Position numbers and translations under genes: made by a program. A DNA stretch of 64,000 nucleotides from Cognatundibacterium crateris. Lineage in GTDB: Bacteria > Pseudomonadota > Gammaproteobacteria > Burkholderiales > Burkholderiaceae_D. Under the pieces are notes generated by a model. That model was not told where the DNA came from and searched no databases. It worked only from the letters and a program-made list of their open reading frames with translations. The stretch lies in NCBI RefSeq assembly GCF_010078235.1, contig NZ_JAABOS010000001.1, forward strand, positions 620,001 through 684,000, written 5' to 3'. Below are positions 16,610-28,118 of this stretch, one piece after another. Position 1 is the stretch's first letter, and each line of letters begins with the position of its first letter.

Positions 16610-19162
16610 ATGAAAGCTGACACGGTAGCCTCGTTTTTATCCAAAGCTGGAAACATAGGGCGAAAAGCCTGGACTTGCCTGACTTATCCAAAATTCTTAC
16701 ATTTTAGTTTCAATGGCCGCGATACCAAGCCCAGTGATCCCGAGTTCTTCCAACTGAATAACGCGCTGGTGGAGCAAAAAGTGATGACTGCGCGGATCAG
16801 GGTCTTTGCCCGGCGGTCGTTTCAGGGTGCGCTGACAGCGCCGCTGGGTACTGCACTGCTCGCGTGGGTAGGAGGTGACGTCGCGGGATGGAAGCCAGCG
16901 ATGATATGGTTTGTCATCTTCTGTGTAATCGAGTTTCTGATTGGCCGAACTGCCTATCTCTGCTGGCGCAAAGCGCCTCAGAAAATCGATATCTTAAACC
17001 AAGGCAGGCGTATCATCTTCCTCAGTTTTCTCATTGGCCTGGTTTGGGGCTCCTCCGTTTTTGTATTCTGGCTAGAAGGACAAATCCAGCATTACCTGCT
17101 CATTTTGACGATCTTGGTAGGTGTATCCGCAATTTCCATATCGATCATGTCGCCATTTCTGATGGCCTCGGTTAGCTTTTACGGTGGTCTGTTGCTATTA
17201 CCCTTGATCCATGCACTGCAGATGCAAGATCCTATCAGCATGAAAATTGCAATCGGACTAGGCATTTTGTATTTGCTCATGTTGCAACATGCCAGTGTGG
17301 TCGGTGATCAGCTCGTCAACGATCTGGAGCTGACAGTTAGAAACGAAATGCTGGCTGAGCGTCTGCACCTGGCGCTTGATGCCGCGCACCAGGACTGGTT
17401 CGACCTGAATCCACAATCTGGCAAGATGGTTGCCAGTGTCAGATATACAAGAGCCCATGGTATCGTTAAGGAAAATGATGTGTACGATTTCCAGAGTTGG
17501 GTGGATGTCATACACCCGGATGACAGAGCCGCCATGCAATTGGCGTTCAGTACAGCTTTACAGGCTGGTGGTGATATCGAATCTGAGTACCGCATCCGCG
17601 CACTGAATAATGAATGGCTTTGGATACGATCCATTGGACACGTCGTTGACCGCGACATCCAAGGTAAGCCGATCAGAGTGATCGGCATCCATTCTGACAT
17701 CACTGAAAGTAAGCGTGTCGACGGAAAGATCCGGAAGCTTGCCTTCTACGATCAGCTGACAAACCTGCCCAACCGCCGCCTCCTCAATGAGCGTATCCAA
17801 CATGCGATTCATAACGCAAAGCGTCAACAGCGCTATGGTGCCATCCTGATGCTGGATATGGATGATTTCAAGGCACTGAATGATACCCAAGGGCATGACA
17901 TCGGAGACAAATTTCTGGTGACTGTAGCGCGGCGCATTGAGTCCTGTGTTCGGGAAATTGATACCGTGGCTCGCCAGGGAGGTGACGAATTTGTGATCTT
18001 ACTTGAATGTCTGGGCAAGCGGGACGAGGCAGCCGTTCGGGCAGAGGCCATCGCCCAAAAGATACTCGACGCAATCAAAAAACCCTACTTGCTTGAATTG
18101 ACTGCGGTTGCGGGCAAGGGACATACCTACAACTATCATTGCAGCGCGAGTATCGGCGTCACCCTTTTTTCTGGTCACGTTAACTCAAGTGACGAATTGA
18201 TGAAACGCGCTGACACGGCCATGTACCAGGCGAAGACGTCCGGGCGCAATTTAATTCGTTTTTTTGATATCGGCATGCAAGAGGAAGTGACAGCCAGAGC
18301 AATCCTTGGCAATGAATTACGTGAAGCCATGCTGAAGAACCAATTTGTCCTGCATTACCAACCCCAGATGAATGAGGCCGGATGCATGACAGGAGCCGAA
18401 ACGCTCTTGCGCTGGATTCATCCCAGGCATGGCATGATGTCGCCGGACAGCTTCATTTCAGTGGCAGAAGACACGGGATTGATTTTGCCCATAGGTCGGT
18501 TCGTCATGGAAACGGCATGCGCCCAGTTGGTCGCCTGGGCTGCCCGTCCCGAAACCGCACACCTCACCCTGTCGATCAACGTCAGCGCGGTACAGTTTCG
18601 CGACCAGGAATTCATGGATCATACGCTGGCAACCGTTGAAAGCAGCGGCGTCAACCCGTGCAAAATCATACTGGAAATTACTGAGAGCCTGCTGTTGAAC
18701 AGCCTGGAAGGCATCATTGAAAAGATGTTTGAGTTAAAAACCCGAGGAATTAGTTTTTCGCTCGACGATTTTGGCACCGGGTACTCCTCACTCGCCTATC
18801 TCAAGCACCTGCCTATCGACCAGTTAAAGATCGACAAATCATTCATCCGTGATGTTCTGAGCGATATGAATGATGCGGTCATCGTCCGCACTATCATCGC
18901 CCTTGCGAAAAGCATGGAACTCAACATCATCGCTGAGGGGGTAGAAACCGAAGAACAGCGTCAGTTATTGGCGGAAAATGGATGTTTTGCCTATCAGGGA
19001 TATTTGTATGCCGGACCAATGTCGACTGAGGAGCTTGAGCAATATATGCAGCAACTGGTCGCAAAACTTGCGGACTGCGTAAACCCATCGGAAGGCAATG
19101 CATGCCAAGCTCCCCCTTGGATTGAACACTCTCAAACGCGAGAACCTGGCAGCCGTCACTGA
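16610..19162 (+). CDS. Membrane-bound PAS-GGDEF-EAL cyclic-di-GMP enzyme (850 aa)
   Basis: Several N-terminal membrane segments lie at about residues 60-225 (GALTAPLGTALLAWVG, IFLSFLIGLVWGSSVFVFWL, LILTILVGVSAISISIMSPF). A PAS domain (about 250-365, with RIRALNNEWLWIRSIGHVVD) follows. Next is a GGDEF domain with intact RQGGDEF, and an EAL domain in which the signature reads ETLLRW instead of EALLRW. The EAL domain also carries FSLDDFGTGYSSLAYLKHLP and IAEGVETEE. It probably both makes and breaks c-di-GMP, or one half senses. GAGGTAAACAA precedes the ATG at 16610; an upstream TTG in frame is unlikely. The input signal is unknown. Confidence 0.9.
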   Translation: MKADTVASFLSKAGNIGRKAWTCLTYPKFLHFSFNGRDTKPSDPEFFQLNNALVEQKVMTARIRVFARRSFQGALTAPLGTALLAWVGGDVAGWKPAMIWFVIFCVIEFLIGRTAYLCWRKAPQKIDILNQGRRIIFLSFLIGLVWGSSVFVFWLEGQIQHYLLILTILVGVSAISISIMSPFLMASVSFYGGLLLLPLIHALQMQDPISMKIAIGLGILYLLMLQHASVVGDQLVNDLELTVRNEMLAERLHLALDAAHQDWFDLNPQSGKMVASVRYTRAHGIVKENDVYDFQSWVDVIHPDDRAAMQLAFSTALQAGGDIESEYRIRALNNEWLWIRSIGHVVDRDIQGKPIRVIGIHSDITESKRVDGKIRKLAFYDQLTNLPNRRLLNERIQHAIHNAKRQQRYGAILMLDMDDFKALNDTQGHDIGDKFLVTVARRIESCVREIDTVARQGGDEFVILLECLGKRDEAAVRAEAIAQKILDAIKKPYLLELTAVAGKGHTYNYHCSASIGVTLFSGHVNSSDELMKRADTAMYQAKTSGRNLIRFFDIGMQEEVTARAILGNELREAMLKNQFVLHYQPQMNEAGCMTGAETLLRWIHPRHGMMSPDSFISVAEDTGLILPIGRFVMETACAQLVAWAARPETAHLTLSINVSAVQFRDQEFMDHTLATVESSGVNPCKIILEITESLLLNSLEGIIEKMFELKTRGISFSLDDFGTGYSSLAYLKHLPIDQLKIDKSFIRDVLSDMNDAVIVRTIIALAKSMELNIIAEGVETEEQRQLLAENGCFAYQGYLYAGPMSTEELEQYMQQLVAKLADCVNPSEGNACQAPPWIEHSQTREPGSRH

Positions 19163-19193
19163 CACATTCCCTGCGAGCAGCGCCATCCGGATG

Positions 19194-21158
19194 TTATCTG
19201 GTGACGATTGCAAATGTCCCCGGTGCTTTATCGATCAGACTAAAAAAGCGGATCAGGTCGATGCGACTGCCATCGACACGCAGATCGTCACTCAGCAGGG
19301 TATCTTTCACGCCTGCGGTATTGGTCATCATTTTTAAAAACAGCGGCTTGGTCAAGGTGAGTGTGGCATTGGCATCCTTTGCCGCTACTGCCCGCTTGTG
19401 GTGTAGCACGGCGTTCTCTATCCATAACACGTAGGACTCTTTACTATCGCTGAGTACCAGATTGATTTTTAAATTTTTGTCTTCGGCAGACTCGCCATTC
19501 AAACTGGCTGCCATCGCCTCCAGAAATTTTTCTGTCGGCGTCTGCGCCAGCATTTCGATCAGAGAAGCACGGTTAATGCCCTTTTTCGGCGGGCCATTTC
19601 TTAGCTCGTCGACGGCAGTCAGATAGCTGTTACGCCAGGTTGCCGATTCTGCTGCATAGCCCATTTGCTCATAGGTTTTTGCCAGCAGTTCTTTCGCTGC
19701 CTGATTGCCGCTATCGGCAAATACCAGATGATTCAAGAGTTCCGCCACCCAACGATAATCCCCCTTATCGTAAGCCGCCTGCGCATTGGCGAGCGCCTTG
19801 TCTGCACCGCCAGCGAGCTCAATAATATGTTTAGCCGAGTCTTGCGGTGCGAGCGGATTCAGGTGTGCCGGGTTGCCATCGTAAGCGCCGAGGTAAAACT
19901 GATAGATCGCTTTGACATTGTGGCGCAGGTCGCCATAGTAGCCGCGGACCGCAAAAAAACTGGCCAGCGTTTTGGGCAATTTGATCTGGTCGGCGATCTC
20001 ATACGGTGTCAGTCCTGCATTCATCAGGCGAACGGTTTGGTCATGCATGTATTGATAGCTGTCGCGTTGTTTACTAATGAACTCAGCAATGCGGGCATGT
20101 CCCCAGACCGGCCAGTTATGCTGGCCAAAATACACTTCTGCACTGGCACTGTGTTCCAGGGCCTGATCGAGATAGGCAGACCAGTGCTGGGCGTCGCGCA
20201 CCTTAGCACCGCGGATAGGCAGCAGGTTGTGCATGGTCTGCGCGAGAATTTCGGCGCCGGCATAGGCTTTCTTTTCCGGCAGTAAAAACGTCAATTCGGC
20301 GGGTGCCTCCGCCCCGGGCACATTATAAAAAACGAAGCGCAAACCATCGATGCTGAGTTCCTGGCTTGCCTGCGTGATCTGCTGAGTTGGCGCGAGTATC
20401 CCTATACTGCCGTAGGCAACGCCTTTGCCAAGTCCGGTATCGACATTGCCTTTGACTGAGCGCGCTAAGTCTTTCCCAAATTGGTAAGCCGAACGGCGTG
20501 CCATTGCGGTGCCGACCAGAATATTTTCGCTGGTGGCTTCTTCCATAAAACCGTCGGGCGCTATCACTGGGATTTTTCTTGCCAAGGCATCTTCGGCACT
20601 CACTACGCCGAGTACGCCTCCAAAATGGTCAGCATGGCTGTGCGTGAAAATCACCGCAGATACGGGCTTATTGCCCAGATGCTCGCGTGCGAAAGCGATC
20701 GCAGCTGCCGCGCTTTCTTTGGCAGTCAGCGGATCGACGACGATCAACCCGGTTTTACCTTCAATCAGCGTCATATTGGCAATATCGAAGCCGCGTAGCT
20801 GGTAAATTCCATCGATAACTTTAAACAAGCCGATTTGCGCATTCAGCTTGGCATGTCGCCACAGACTGGGATTGACCGTAGCGGGTGCCGGGCCATCGAC
20901 GAAGCGAAACGCATCAAAATCAACCAGTACATCGCCAGCCGTGTTTGTTATTTTTCCAGTGGGACGCGCAATCCAGCCCCGTTTTGCATCTTCAAAGTCT
21001 TGCTGATCATCGAGCGCGAGACTGGCTGCCATGTCCGCATTCGCTTTGATCGTTGTTGCGCTGACCTCGGCATTGCCGTTGACCTGAACCGGTTTTCCAC
21101 ACGCGGCCAACAGCAGGCAGACACTGAAGATAAGGCTAAAGGAAGCAAGCTGACGCAT
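19194..21158 (-). CDS. Alkyl/aryl-sulfatase, SdsA-like metallo-beta-lactamase-fold lipoprotein (654 aa)
   Basis: Hydrolyses alkyl sulfates such as SDS in this family. A lipoprotein signal (MRQLASFSLIFSVCLLLAAC, lipobox LLAAC) anchors it outside the cytoplasm. The zinc site is THSHADHFGG near residue 225, followed by a dimerisation domain and a C-terminal SCP2-like domain (FLEAMAASLNGESAEDKNLK). The ATG at 21158 has AGGAG five bases away; the longer upstream frame is rejected. Its divergent LysR-type regulator gene is truncated by the CRISPR array, so normal control may be lost. Convergent with the GGDEF-EAL gene. Confidence 0.9.
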   Translation of the reverse strand: MRQLASFSLIFSVCLLLAACGKPVQVNGNAEVSATTIKANADMAASLALDDQQDFEDAKRGWIARPTGKITNTAGDVLVDFDAFRFVDGPAPATVNPSLWRHAKLNAQIGLFKVIDGIYQLRGFDIANMTLIEGKTGLIVVDPLTAKESAAAAIAFAREHLGNKPVSAVIFTHSHADHFGGVLGVVSAEDALARKIPVIAPDGFMEEATSENILVGTAMARRSAYQFGKDLARSVKGNVDTGLGKGVAYGSIGILAPTQQITQASQELSIDGLRFVFYNVPGAEAPAELTFLLPEKKAYAGAEILAQTMHNLLPIRGAKVRDAQHWSAYLDQALEHSASAEVYFGQHNWPVWGHARIAEFISKQRDSYQYMHDQTVRLMNAGLTPYEIADQIKLPKTLASFFAVRGYYGDLRHNVKAIYQFYLGAYDGNPAHLNPLAPQDSAKHIIELAGGADKALANAQAAYDKGDYRWVAELLNHLVFADSGNQAAKELLAKTYEQMGYAAESATWRNSYLTAVDELRNGPPKKGINRASLIEMLAQTPTEKFLEAMAASLNGESAEDKNLKINLVLSDSKESYVLWIENAVLHHKRAVAAKDANATLTLTKPLFLKMMTNTAGVKDTLLSDDLRVDGSRIDLIRFFSLIDKAPGTFAIVTR

Positions 21159-21399
21159 GGTATCTCCTAAAGGAAAAGAACAATTGGGTTGATGACGACA
21201 TGACTGAGGGGGATCAGATAACCGGGTAAAAATAGTTTTTGGTACTGACAGAAAAACAAAAACAAAAACAAAAACCAGAAGTAAAGCGATGAAACTATGC
21301 TGCAATGCTGGCTAGTGTAGGGGCGAGTTCCTTATGCAGTCCAATGCAAATTTAAGATAAGATCAATGCATTCAATGCATAGCCTTATGGATGGGACTC

Positions 21400-21577
21400 A
21401 TGGAATTAAAACGACTGCGACACCTGATTGCACTGGCCGATGAACGCAACTTCATCCGTGCTGCGCAGCGCGTCCATTTATCGCAATCGGCATTGAGTCG
21501 CAGCATACAGGCGGCGGAAAACGAATTTGGTGTGCGCCTGTTTGACCGCGGCACGACAGACGTCAGTACTACACGTG
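21400..21577 (+). pseudogene. LysR-family regulator, truncated after about 60 codons by the CRISPR array
   Basis: The frame encodes a good LysR winged helix: MELKRLRHLIALADERNFIR, RVHLSQSALSRSIQAAENEF and GVRLFDRGTTDVSTTRAG. At that point, where the family continues into the linker helix, the sequence turns into the decayed terminal repeat and spacers of the CRISPR array. The effector domain is missing and I do not find it on the other side of the cas genes. It lies divergent from the alkylsulfatase gene and was probably its regulator. An ATG at 21391 is an alternative start. Confidence 0.8.
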
Positions 21578-24500
21578 CCGGTGAGCAAAAGCATGGGGAA
21601 CACACCCATGATGCCCCTCGATTAGTTCAGTGCGTCGGTTCATCCCCATAGGCATGGGGAACGCTCCTGCGCAGTGCCTGTCATACCCTCTAATATCGGT
21701 TCATCCCCATGGGCATGGGGAACGCGGTAAGCTGACTAATACAGTAGATCAATATATCGGTTCATCCCCATGGGCATGGGGAACGCTCATTAGTGAAGGC
21801 CAGGCGCAATGGATTGATCGGTTCATCCCCATGGGCATGGGGAACGCAACCGGCGCAATTCTCCCGCATGATTAACATCCGGTTCATCCCCATGGGCATG
21901 GGGAACGCCCCTGGCGGAAATGACCGGCTCAGAATATCTGCGGTTCATCCCCATGGGCATGGGGAACGCTGCTTGACGACGTAGAACCGCTAGAGCCCGA
22001 ACGGTTCATCCCCATGGGCATGGGGAACGCAATCAACCCTTTTACCGTTTCTTTTTCTTCGCCGGTTCATCCCCATGGGCATGGGGAACGCTTACCTTTC
22101 AGGGTTTTCAACGCGCCTGCCATCGGTTCATCCCCATGGGCATGGGGAACGCTACACCGGACGAGTGCCTAACCACTTCGTAGGCGGTTCATCCCCATGG
22201 GCATGGGGAACGCAACTATTCTAAAAAAAATCCATCATCTTGTTTCGGTTCATCCCCATGGGCATGGGGAACGCTCCGTTCCGATTGTCCCTTTGCTACC
22301 TGTTACCGGTTCATCCCCATGGGCATGGGGAACGCTACCCCATCACAAAATTCGATGCGTTGTTTTGCGGTTCATCCCCATGGGCATGGGGAACGCCCCA
22401 GACGGCCATTTGCTCTGAATTGCTCATCACGGTTCATCCCCATGGGCATGGGGAACGCTATTCACGTGCGGTACCAGCAATCTCTTGCTGCGGTTCATCC
22501 CCATGGGCATGGGGAACGCTGGGAATGCTGCCGAGGACATTTGATCCATCGCGGTTCATCCCCATGGGCATGGGGAACGCACGATCTCACTAAGCAGTTT
22601 GAGGGATGTAAGCGGTTCATCCCCATGGGCATGGGGAACGCCTTTGCAATGTCCATGTTTTCCTGACTGCCCGCGGTTCATCCCCATGGGCATGGGGAAC
22701 GCCGGGATATTCTGCCCAGGTATCACGCCGCAATCGGTTCATCCCCATGGGCATGGGGAACGCCGTTACCCAGCAAAAAAATCACAAGGTCAATGCGGTT
22801 CATCCCCATGGGCATGGGGAACGCGATTTGATGGTTATACACAAACGCCATTTTTTCGGGTCATCCCCCTGGGCATGGGGAACGCCGTTACCCAGCAAAA
22901 AAATCACAAGGTCAATGCGGTTCATCCCCATGGGCATGGGGAACGCGGTACAGCATTCACTAAGGCCAATATCACAAGCGGTTCATCCCCATGGGCATGG
23001 GGAACGCGTGATATTGAGCCAGTCGATAATGGCTAAGCGCGGTTCATCCCCATGGGCATGGGGAACGCTATTTGATGGTTATACACAAACCCCATTTTTT
23101 CGGTTCATCCCCATGGGCATGGGGAACGCGCCCTGGGTGATTTCTGGCTGAAATTGCCGTCAGGTTCATCCCCATGGGCATGGGGAACGCGCAGGTCACC
23201 GGTACCAATGTCAGCGGCACGCTGGTTCATCCCCATGGGCATGGGGAACGCCTGCAGGCCACCTGCCAGCGTGACCAGGCGATCGGTTCATCCCCATGGG
23301 CATGGGGAACGCGCAGGTCACCGGTACCAATGTCAGCGGCACGCTGGTTCATCCCCATGGGCATGGGGAACGCCTGCAGGCCACCTGCCAGCGTGACCAG
23401 GCGATCGGTTCATCCCCATGGGCATGGGGAACGCCAGAGCTTGTTTTGCGCCATTGGTCCAGTCACCGGTTCATCCCCATGGGCATGGGGAACGCGCGCG
23501 GCTGGCTTGTCTACTGCACAGGTATTTGCGGTTCATCCCCATGGGCATGGGGAACGCTCTTCTAGCATCATGAGGCAACTACCTCACCGCGGTTCATCCC
23601 CATGGGCATGGGGAACGCTGAAAGCGCAGGAGCTGAAAATCACTGCTGAGCGGTTCATCCCCATGGGCATGGGGAACGCTGCCAGCATATCGACCACAGC
23701 ACCAACTACCACGGTTCATCCCCATGGGCATGGGGAACGCCGCCTGTTCCGACGACATGGCCTGTTCCTTGCCGGTTCATCCCCATGGGCATGGGGAACG
23801 CTCCTTGCGCCAGGTAATCAGGTAGCTCGGCGCCGGTTCATCCCCATGGGCATGGGGAACGCGTCCTCAGCATCCATGGTTTTAGTTCGCCCACTGGTTC
23901 ATCCCCATGGGCATGGGGAACGCCTGCTCAGCCGCAAACCAAACGCTGGCACCTGCGGTTCATCCCCATGGGCATGGGGAACGCGTTCCTGCGCCTGTAG
24001 CGCCGCCGCTTCATCGCGGTTCATCCCCATGGGCATGGGGAACGCTGGATAGGGCGCGTCGCCAGTACCGGCTGCGGCGGTTCATCCCCATGGGCATGGG
24101 GAACGCCATTGCTGAGTAGTCCGCTGGTAATTGTCGGCCGGTTCATCCCCATGGGCATGGGGAACGCACCCGCTACTGGCAAGCCAAAACCGGCCAATAC
24201 GGTTCATCCCCATGGGCATGGGGAACGCGCCTCATTGCTTGGCGCTGGCTTATCAATGCGCGGTTCATCCCCATGGGCATGGGGAACGCATCCTATCTTA
24301 CCTATTTGCCCTGATATCAGGCGGTTCATCCCCATGGGCATGGGGAACGCACCAAAACCAACGAGCTAGACTATTAATTCAGCGGTTCATCCCCATGGGC
24401 ATGGGGAACGCGATTTTTCAACGCCAGCTGAGGCGTTGCAGTACGGTTCATCCCCATGGGCATGGGGAACGCCATCTGGAAAACCTGCTCAGCAGCCTGC

Positions 24501-26119
24501 AGCGCGGTTCATCCCCATGGGCATGGGGAACGCAGCCGCAGCTTATTAGAGACAATGGCAGAAGACGGTTCATCCCCATGGGCATGGGGAACGCAGCCGC
24601 AGCTTATTAGAGACAATGGCAGAAGACGGTTCATCCCCATGGGCATGGGGAACGCAGCAAACAGCGCGTGTGTCCGCGGACGTTGCACGGTTCATCCCCA
24701 TGGGCATGGGGAACGCTTTTCACCGCCCTTCAGCTCCTGGTCCTGCTGCGGTTCATCCCCATGGGCATGGGGAACGCTGCGTGTTTGGCTTGTTCTTTCA
24801 TGGCATCTTCGGTTCATCCCCATGGGCATGGGGAACGCAGCCGCGCAAATGCAAATAGCGTTTCTTGTGGCGGTTCATCCCCATGGGCATGGGGAACGCT
24901 GTGTAGTAAGACTTTTGCTGCTGCCCTGAGCCGGTTCATCCCCATGGGCATGGGGAACGCTGATGAATACCACGTGCTAATGCGCCCGCTATCGGTTCAT
25001 CCCCATGGGCATGGGGAACGCCATTAGCACGTTGATTTTCCATTTCTGTGTGACGGTTCATCCCCATGGGCATGGGGAACGCGGAACGCGTCCCCCTAGT
25101 GGTTTTGTAATGGGCGGTTCATCCCCATGGGCATGGGGAACGCTTGCGAATATTTCCTGAGTTGCCCCACGACGACGGTTCATCCCCATGGGCATGGGGA
25201 ACGCTCTCTGCGTACTTTGTCAGCCGCCCGAACATTCGGTTCATCCCCATGGGCATGGGGAACGCTAGAACTGCGCGACATGCTGCAAGAGGGGCGCCGG
25301 TTCATCCCCATGGGCATGGGGAACGCTGAAACTGTCAGGAGTTAAGGATCATCCGTTACGGTTCATCCCCATGGGCATGGGGAACGCTTGGCAACATTGC
25401 GGTGAAAAAACATGGGTTGCGGTTCATCCCCATGGGCATGGGGAACGCAACGCGCCACGCACCGAACCCGCCGCCGCATGCGGTTCATCCCCATGGGCAT
25501 GGGGAACGCGTTGAACTTACGACACCTATAATCATTTGAGTCGGTTCATCCCCATGGGCATGGGGAACGCCGATCTACGCCGCAAGGCGACATGGTTGGA
25601 AGCGGTTCATCCCCATGGGCATGGGGAACGCAGCGAAAAAGGCAATAACGTATTTGCGTATATCGGTTCATCCCCATGGGCATGGGGAACGCTTTTGCAT
25701 TAATTGCGTTTTGGCTAGACGCAGCGGTTCATCCCCATGGGCATGGGGAACGCTTTTGCATTAATTGCGTTTTGGCTAGACGCAGCGGTTCATCCCCATG
25801 GGCATGGGGAACGCTTAGCCGCCAGCTCTAACAGTTCTCTATCAGTCGGTTCATCCCCATGGGCATGGGGAACGCTTGACTGGGTGGCAGCAGTAGCACC
25901 ACGATGGCGGTTCATCCCCATGGGCATGGGGAACGCAGTGGGGTTTGCAGTATGTGAAATGCTGAAGCCGGTTCATCCCCATGGGCATGGGGAACGCTGG
26001 CACATTAATTCCATTAAGGAATGGAAATGCGGTTCATCCCCATGGGCATGGGGAACGCTCTGAAAACCTGGGCAGCCGTCGCCGTGGCCGCGGTTCATCC
26101 CCATGGGCATGGGGAACGC
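21575..26119 (-). CRISPR. Type I-E CRISPR array, 74 intact repeats plus one decayed terminal repeat
   Basis: Repeats are 29 bp; on the plus strand they begin CGGTTCATCCCC and end GCATGGGGAACGC. Read on the minus strand they begin GCGTTCCCC and end GGGGATGAACCG, the type I-E form, so transcription runs leftward from the leader at 26120-26220. Repeats start at 21636 and recur every 61 bp, with two 33-nt spacers at 22397 and 23496, to the last repeat at 26091. The first unit at 21575-21603 keeps only GCATGGGGAAC-C and merges into the broken LysR gene. Spacers are 32 nt. Five spacers occur twice (see findings). Variant repeats: 21636 (ATAGGC), 22857 (two changes), and 23162, 23223, 23345 and 23895 with a different first base. 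Confidence 0.98.
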
Positions 26120-26220
26120 ACCAAACATAATCGATTGATTATTAAGGATAAAAAAGGGCCCCGCAATTCTACCGAATTTTTCTGCGTTTTTTTTTGAATT
26201 TTTAAAGATCGCTGACTTAC
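26120..26220 (-). promoter_or_regulatory. CRISPR leader with IHF consensus site
   Basis: About 100 bp of AT-rich sequence between cas2 and the first repeat. On the minus strand AATCAATCGATTA (26140-26128) matches the IHF consensus WATCAANNNNTTR at every position and ends 8 bp before the first repeat, as in type I-E loci where IHF bends the leader for Cas1-Cas2 integration. A TAGAAT hexamer further upstream could be the array promoter -10 but no clear -35 is seen. Confidence 0.8.
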
Positions 26221-27414
<1,194 letters not shown>

Positions 27415-27415
<1 letters not shown>

Positions 27416-28113
27416 CAATCAGCTTTCAGCTTTTTCACGAGTAGCAAACCACAGCCAAATGCTTTGGCATGCCCTATACCGTGAAAAAGCGTGTGCTGAA
27501 ATAGTTCATGGTCAGTAACGATCAATTCCCCGGAAAAATCCACTGTGCTAAAACGAATCTCTCGCTTATCCGCCCTGTGCTGCTGGTAAGCATCGACATT
27601 CGCCGCGACGATGCTAAAGCCGAGGCGGTCTGAACGACTTTGCAACCAATCGAGACAAGTCTGCTGTGTCAACTCGTAAAGCAGAGGCTTATCTTCGTCT
27701 TGCTTCAAATCTCGCCACGTCGCATCTTCAGTCAGTCCATGCTCAAGCAGAAAACGCTTCTTGGCGTCCATGACAACATCATGTCGCTGAGGTTTACCTT
27801 TGTCGTTTGTTTTGGTGATCACAGGATTAGCACGCAATTGAAACGATAAATGCAGGCCATCTGATAATTGCGGAGCGTAAGGCTGGCTCTGTACCTGCCA
27901 TATGTCACTAAACGCAACAGGCTGACGCTTTGAGACGATATAAAAGCGGGGCGTCACTTCCTGATCATAGCGGCGAAAAATAAAATCACGTTGCTGATCC
28001 TGACTGCTGGGAAAAAACTTCCATAGCCATTGATGTTCGGCGTAGGCTGCTGACTGCGCCATTTCATGCGCAGCCTGTCGCAAGTTCACCGGGGTAATTA
28101 CACTAAAATACAT
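27415..28113 (-). CDS. cas6e: CRISPR RNA endoribonuclease Cas6e (CasE, 232 aa)
   Basis: Cuts the precursor at the 3' base of each repeat hairpin and stays bound in Cascade. It begins MYFSVITPVNLRQAAHEMAQ, has the conserved early His-rich stretch AEHQWLWKFF, and ends with the glycine-rich loop GIGHAKAFGCGLLLVKK of RAMP proteins. The ATG at 28113 has AAGGA nine bases upstream; a start at 28122 would overlap cas5e by 4 bp and is also possible. Its substrate range should include the two degenerate hairpins of the CreR-like RNA near 32.75 kb, which conserve the stem. Confidence 0.95.
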
Positions 28114-28118
28114 GAGGC

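Noticed and set aside
21630-26100. Many open frames with GSSPWAWGT, RFIPMGMGNA and VHPHGHGER repeats
   Set aside because: They are translations of the CRISPR repeats in three frames with spacers between; no ribosome sites and no protein family.
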